64,000 bases of DNA from Sporosalibacterium faouarense (lineage in GTDB: Bacteria > Bacillota > Clostridia > Tissierellales > VENL01). The stretch covers positions 24,227 to 88,226 of the forward strand of contig NZ_JAETGO010000045.1 of assembly GCF_016765695.1 (NCBI RefSeq). The letters run 5' to 3'. Positions 62,045 through 64,000 of this stretch are shown one piece after another. Made by a program: the position numbers and the translations under genes. The notes under the pieces are model-generated. The model ran no database searches and was not told where the DNA came from. It saw nothing but the letters and a program-made list of their open reading frames with translations. Within the stretch, counting starts at the first letter, position 1. Each line of letters opens with the position of its first letter.

Positions 62045-63844
62045 ATGAAAATTGATAAAAAGAAGTTTGGAATTAAAAAAAAGATACTCTTTAATGTTAT
62101 CATTATCAGTATTATACTAACCTTTTCTTTAGTTGCTATTTCCAGCTACATGATGAATCGAGTTGAAAAAGAAGCAGTTAATGAATTGGATTTACAGTTA
62201 AGAGATGATTTTGACAGACTAGTTAAATATGAAGTACAAACTATAGTAAGTATGTTAGATCAAATATACAAACAAGTGGAAGTAGGAGAGATTACTCTAG
62301 AAGAAGGTAAGAAATTAGGAAAGAGTTTAGTAAGAGAAATAAGATATGGTGAAGATAAGAGTGGCTACTTTTGGGCAGATACATCAGAGGGAGTTAATGT
62401 GGTTTTATTAGGAGATAAGGAAGTTGAAGGGAAAAGTAGAATTGATTCCCAAGATGAGAAAGAAAATTACTTTATAAAAGAAATTATAGACAATGGTATG
62501 GAAAAAGAAGGGGGATATACGAATTACTGGTTTCCCAAAGCTGGAGAATCTGAACCATTGCCTAAGAGATCATATAGCTTATATTTTAAACCCTTTGACT
62601 GGGTGATAGGAACTGGAGCATATATTGATGATATAGATGGTATAGTTCAGTTAAATAAGGAAAATCTAGATAGATATAAAGATAATAGCATGATGATAAT
62701 GAGTGTTTTGGGAGGGATAGTTTTATTGATAAGTATCTTATTTACTTATATAAGCAGTAGATCTATTGCCAATCCTATTGTAAAGATAACAAAATATTCG
62801 AGCAAAGTAGCAAACCTAGATATTAGAGAGGATGTGCCTGAGAAGCTTCTCAAGAAAAAGGATGAGACTGGGGAGTTGGCAGAGGCTCTACATACTATTA
62901 CTATCAATTTAAGAAGATTTATTAAAGAGATAACTAGTTCGTCTGAAATGGTAGCAGCTTCTTCTGAAGAATTGACTGCAACATCACAGCAATCATCTAT
63001 GGCAATTGAGGAAGTAGCAAAAACAGTGGAAGAAATAGCATCAAGCACGTCACAACAAGCTAAGAGCACTGAAGACGGTTCACTTAAAGCAAAACAGCTT
63101 GCCGATTTTATTACAAAAGAGCAAAGTCATGTGAGTGATTTGAATCAAGCATCACAAAAGGTTTCTTCAATTGTTAAAGAAGGCTTAGTAGAAATTGATA
63201 AGCTAACTAATATATCTAGTGAGAGTAGAAGGGCAACAAACGAAGTCCAAAATGGAATAATTAGAACTAATGAAAGTGCTACTAAGATTGGAGATGCAAG
63301 TACTGTTATTGCATCAATATCTGAGCAAACTAACTTATTAGCTTTAAATGCTGCTATAGAAGCAGCTAGGGCAGGGGATGCAGGTAAAGGCTTTGCTGTA
63401 GTTGCAGAAGAGATAAGAAAGCTCGCGGAGCAATCTACAATATCTACTAAGACAATTGATGAAGTGGTAAAAGAACTCCAAAATAATTCCAAAGAATCTG
63501 TAGAAATAATGGAGAGAGTTTCCTTAATCCTTAAAGAGCAAGATGAGAGTATGAAAATTAGTAAAGAGAAGTATATGAATATAGCTGATGCAATTGAAGA
63601 ATCTGAACATGCAGTAGAAAAGCTAAACATATCAGGCAATGATATGGCAAATATGAAAGAGCAAATAATGGATATATTACAAGATTTATCAGCAATAGCA
63701 GAAGAAAATTCAGCATCTACTCAACAAGTATCTGCATCAATGGAAGAACAGGCTGCATCGGTGGAAGAAATTTCTAATGCAAGTGAAGGCTTATCTAATT
63801 TAGCACAAGATTTACAAAAAATTATTACAAAGTTTAAAATATAG
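62045..63844 (+). CDS. Methyl-accepting chemotaxis protein with Cache domain
   Basis: The 599-aa receptor has TM1 (about 16-36), an extracytoplasmic sCache_2-type domain (about 40-205; [17 protein letters not shown] and [14 protein letters not shown]), TM2 (about 212-235), HAMP, and a cytoplasmic signalling tip [20 protein letters not shown]. It senses small molecules, often carboxylates, and signals through CheA/CheW. ATG 62045 follows GGAGG; the in-frame TTG at 62039 is too close to it. Confidence 0.94.
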   Translation: MKIDKKKFGIKKKILFNVIIISIILTFSLVAISSYMMNRVEKEAVNELDLQLRDDFDRLVKYEVQTIVSMLDQIYKQVEVGEITLEEGKKLGKSLVREIRYGEDKSGYFWADTSEGVNVVLLGDKEVEGKSRIDSQDEKENYFIKEIIDNGMEKEGGYTNYWFPKAGESEPLPKRSYSLYFKPFDWVIGTGAYIDDIDGIVQLNKENLDRYKDNSMMIMSVLGGIVLLISILFTYISSRSIANPIVKITKYSSKVANLDIREDVPEKLLKKKDETGELAEALHTITINLRRFIKEITSSSEMVAASSEELTATSQQSSMAIEEVAKTVEEIASSTSQQAKSTEDGSLKAKQLADFITKEQSHVSDLNQASQKVSSIVKEGLVEIDKLTNISSESRRATNEVQNGIIRTNESATKIGDASTVIASISEQTNLLALNAAIEAARAGDAGKGFAVVAEEIRKLAEQSTISTKTIDEVVKELQNNSKESVEIMERVSLILKEQDESMKISKEKYMNIADAIEESEHAVEKLNISGNDMANMKEQIMDILQDLSAIAEENSASTQQVSASMEEQAASVEEISNASEGLSNLAQDLQKIITKFKI

Positions 63845-63900
63845 GTTTAACTTAAAGTTAATGTTTAACTTTAAATTAAGAATGGTTTAGTTAAAGCTTT

Positions 63901-63938
63901 CAAAGGGGTTAATGTTAAACATTAACCCCTTTGATTTT
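63901..63938 (+). terminator. Terminator after chemoreceptor gene
   Basis: A perfect 14-bp stem CAAAGGGGTTAATG / CATTAACCCCTTTG with a 5-nt loop, then ATTTTT. Confidence 0.9.
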
Positions 63939-63958
63939 TCATTTATCTTTTGATAAGA

Positions 63959-63980
63959 CTCCCACTTCTATAAGTGGGAG
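63959..63980. other. Hairpin CTCCCACTT...AAGTGGGAG at window edge
   Basis: A 9-bp perfect stem with a 4-nt loop, followed by GAAGACTTCTCTTCAGG. Hairpins of the CCCAC...GTGGGAG kind often mark the end of IS200/IS605-type (tnpB) elements. The sequence beyond the window is needed to tell. Confidence 0.3.
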
Positions 63981-64000
63981 AGAAGACTTCTCTTCAGGTG

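Noticed and set aside
63145..63639. 164-codon minus-strand ORF opposite the chemoreceptor
   Set aside because: Antisense of the coiled-coil signalling domain, Ser/Leu-rich with no family resemblance.
1..64000. tRNA, rRNA, CRISPR array, prophage or complete insertion sequence
   Set aside because: Looked for T-loop motifs, regularly spaced direct repeats, transposase motifs and phage genes; none seen.

Overview
The window is AT-rich (roughly 30% GC by eye) and reads as the chromosome of a spore-forming, strictly anaerobic, low-GC Gram-positive bacterium of the Clostridia or Tissierellia type. The evidence is a SpoVA operon and an alpha/beta SASP, a SigI-RsgI pair, flavodiiron, RIC and hemerythrin oxygen/NO defence proteins, strong AGGAGG-type ribosome sites with frequent TTG and GTG starts, and lysine made by the acetylase branch. 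No rRNA, tRNA, CRISPR array, transposase or phage module was seen.

Layout. 0.1-3.6 kb: a secreted permuted-papain hydrolase, a flavodiiron protein behind an FNR-type promoter, a divergent pair of tiny paralogous membrane peptides, and an NlpC/P60 gene with no normal start codon. 4.0-13.6 kb: a ten-gene Tad/type IVc-pilus-like locus (TadZ, CpaB, a MinD-like protein with a broken P-loop, TadA, TadB, TadC and four small membrane-anchored extracytoplasmic proteins), followed by a small unknown gene and a GAF-GGDEF diguanylate cyclase. 15.6-24.4 kb: a lysine operon (lysA, lysC, dapF, asd, dapA, dapB, dapH, class III aminotransferase) behind two tandem lysine riboswitches. 24.5-27.4 kb: an FNR-like regulator, RIC, an AhpD-like protein and a hemerythrin. 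27.6-32.3 kb: small membrane proteins, a SASP on the other strand, and an operon DUF1657-YetF-SpoVAC-SpoVAD-SpoVAEb-DUF1657 with the gene order of the mobile spoVA2mob spore heat-resistance operon. 32.4-45.4 kb: a DUF4097 protein, an OmpR-type two-component system divergent from a secreted coiled-coil protein, a second flavodiiron protein, a formate/nitrite channel, an MFS exporter, an M1-like peptidase, a Fur-box-preceded DUF2325 protein, and sigI-rsgI. 45.4-49.7 kb: a heterodimeric ABC multidrug-type exporter behind a long leader with a small ORF and two sibling terminator hairpins. 49.9-55.7 kb: a half-length UvrC-like protein and a glycolipid cluster (two MGDG-synthase-like glycosyltransferases, a YbhN-type membrane protein, GalU). 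55.8-63.9 kb: a Fur-family repressor, a tocopherol-cyclase-like protein, an FMN-binding lipoprotein, an ABC-F protein, CheY, a CDF transporter and a Cache chemoreceptor.

How the parts may work together. Two promoters, one before fprA and one before ric, carry the same 16-bp dyad at the same distance (-41.5) from near-identical -10 regions. The FNR-like gene lies directly upstream of one of them, so a small O2/NO-defence regulon can be read from sequence alone. The least-described features are the stripped-down Tad-like machine, the ABC-exporter leader, the duplicated lysine riboswitch, the twin micropeptides, and a dispersed repeat family in several intergenic gaps, one copy of which is a 160-bp foldback element.
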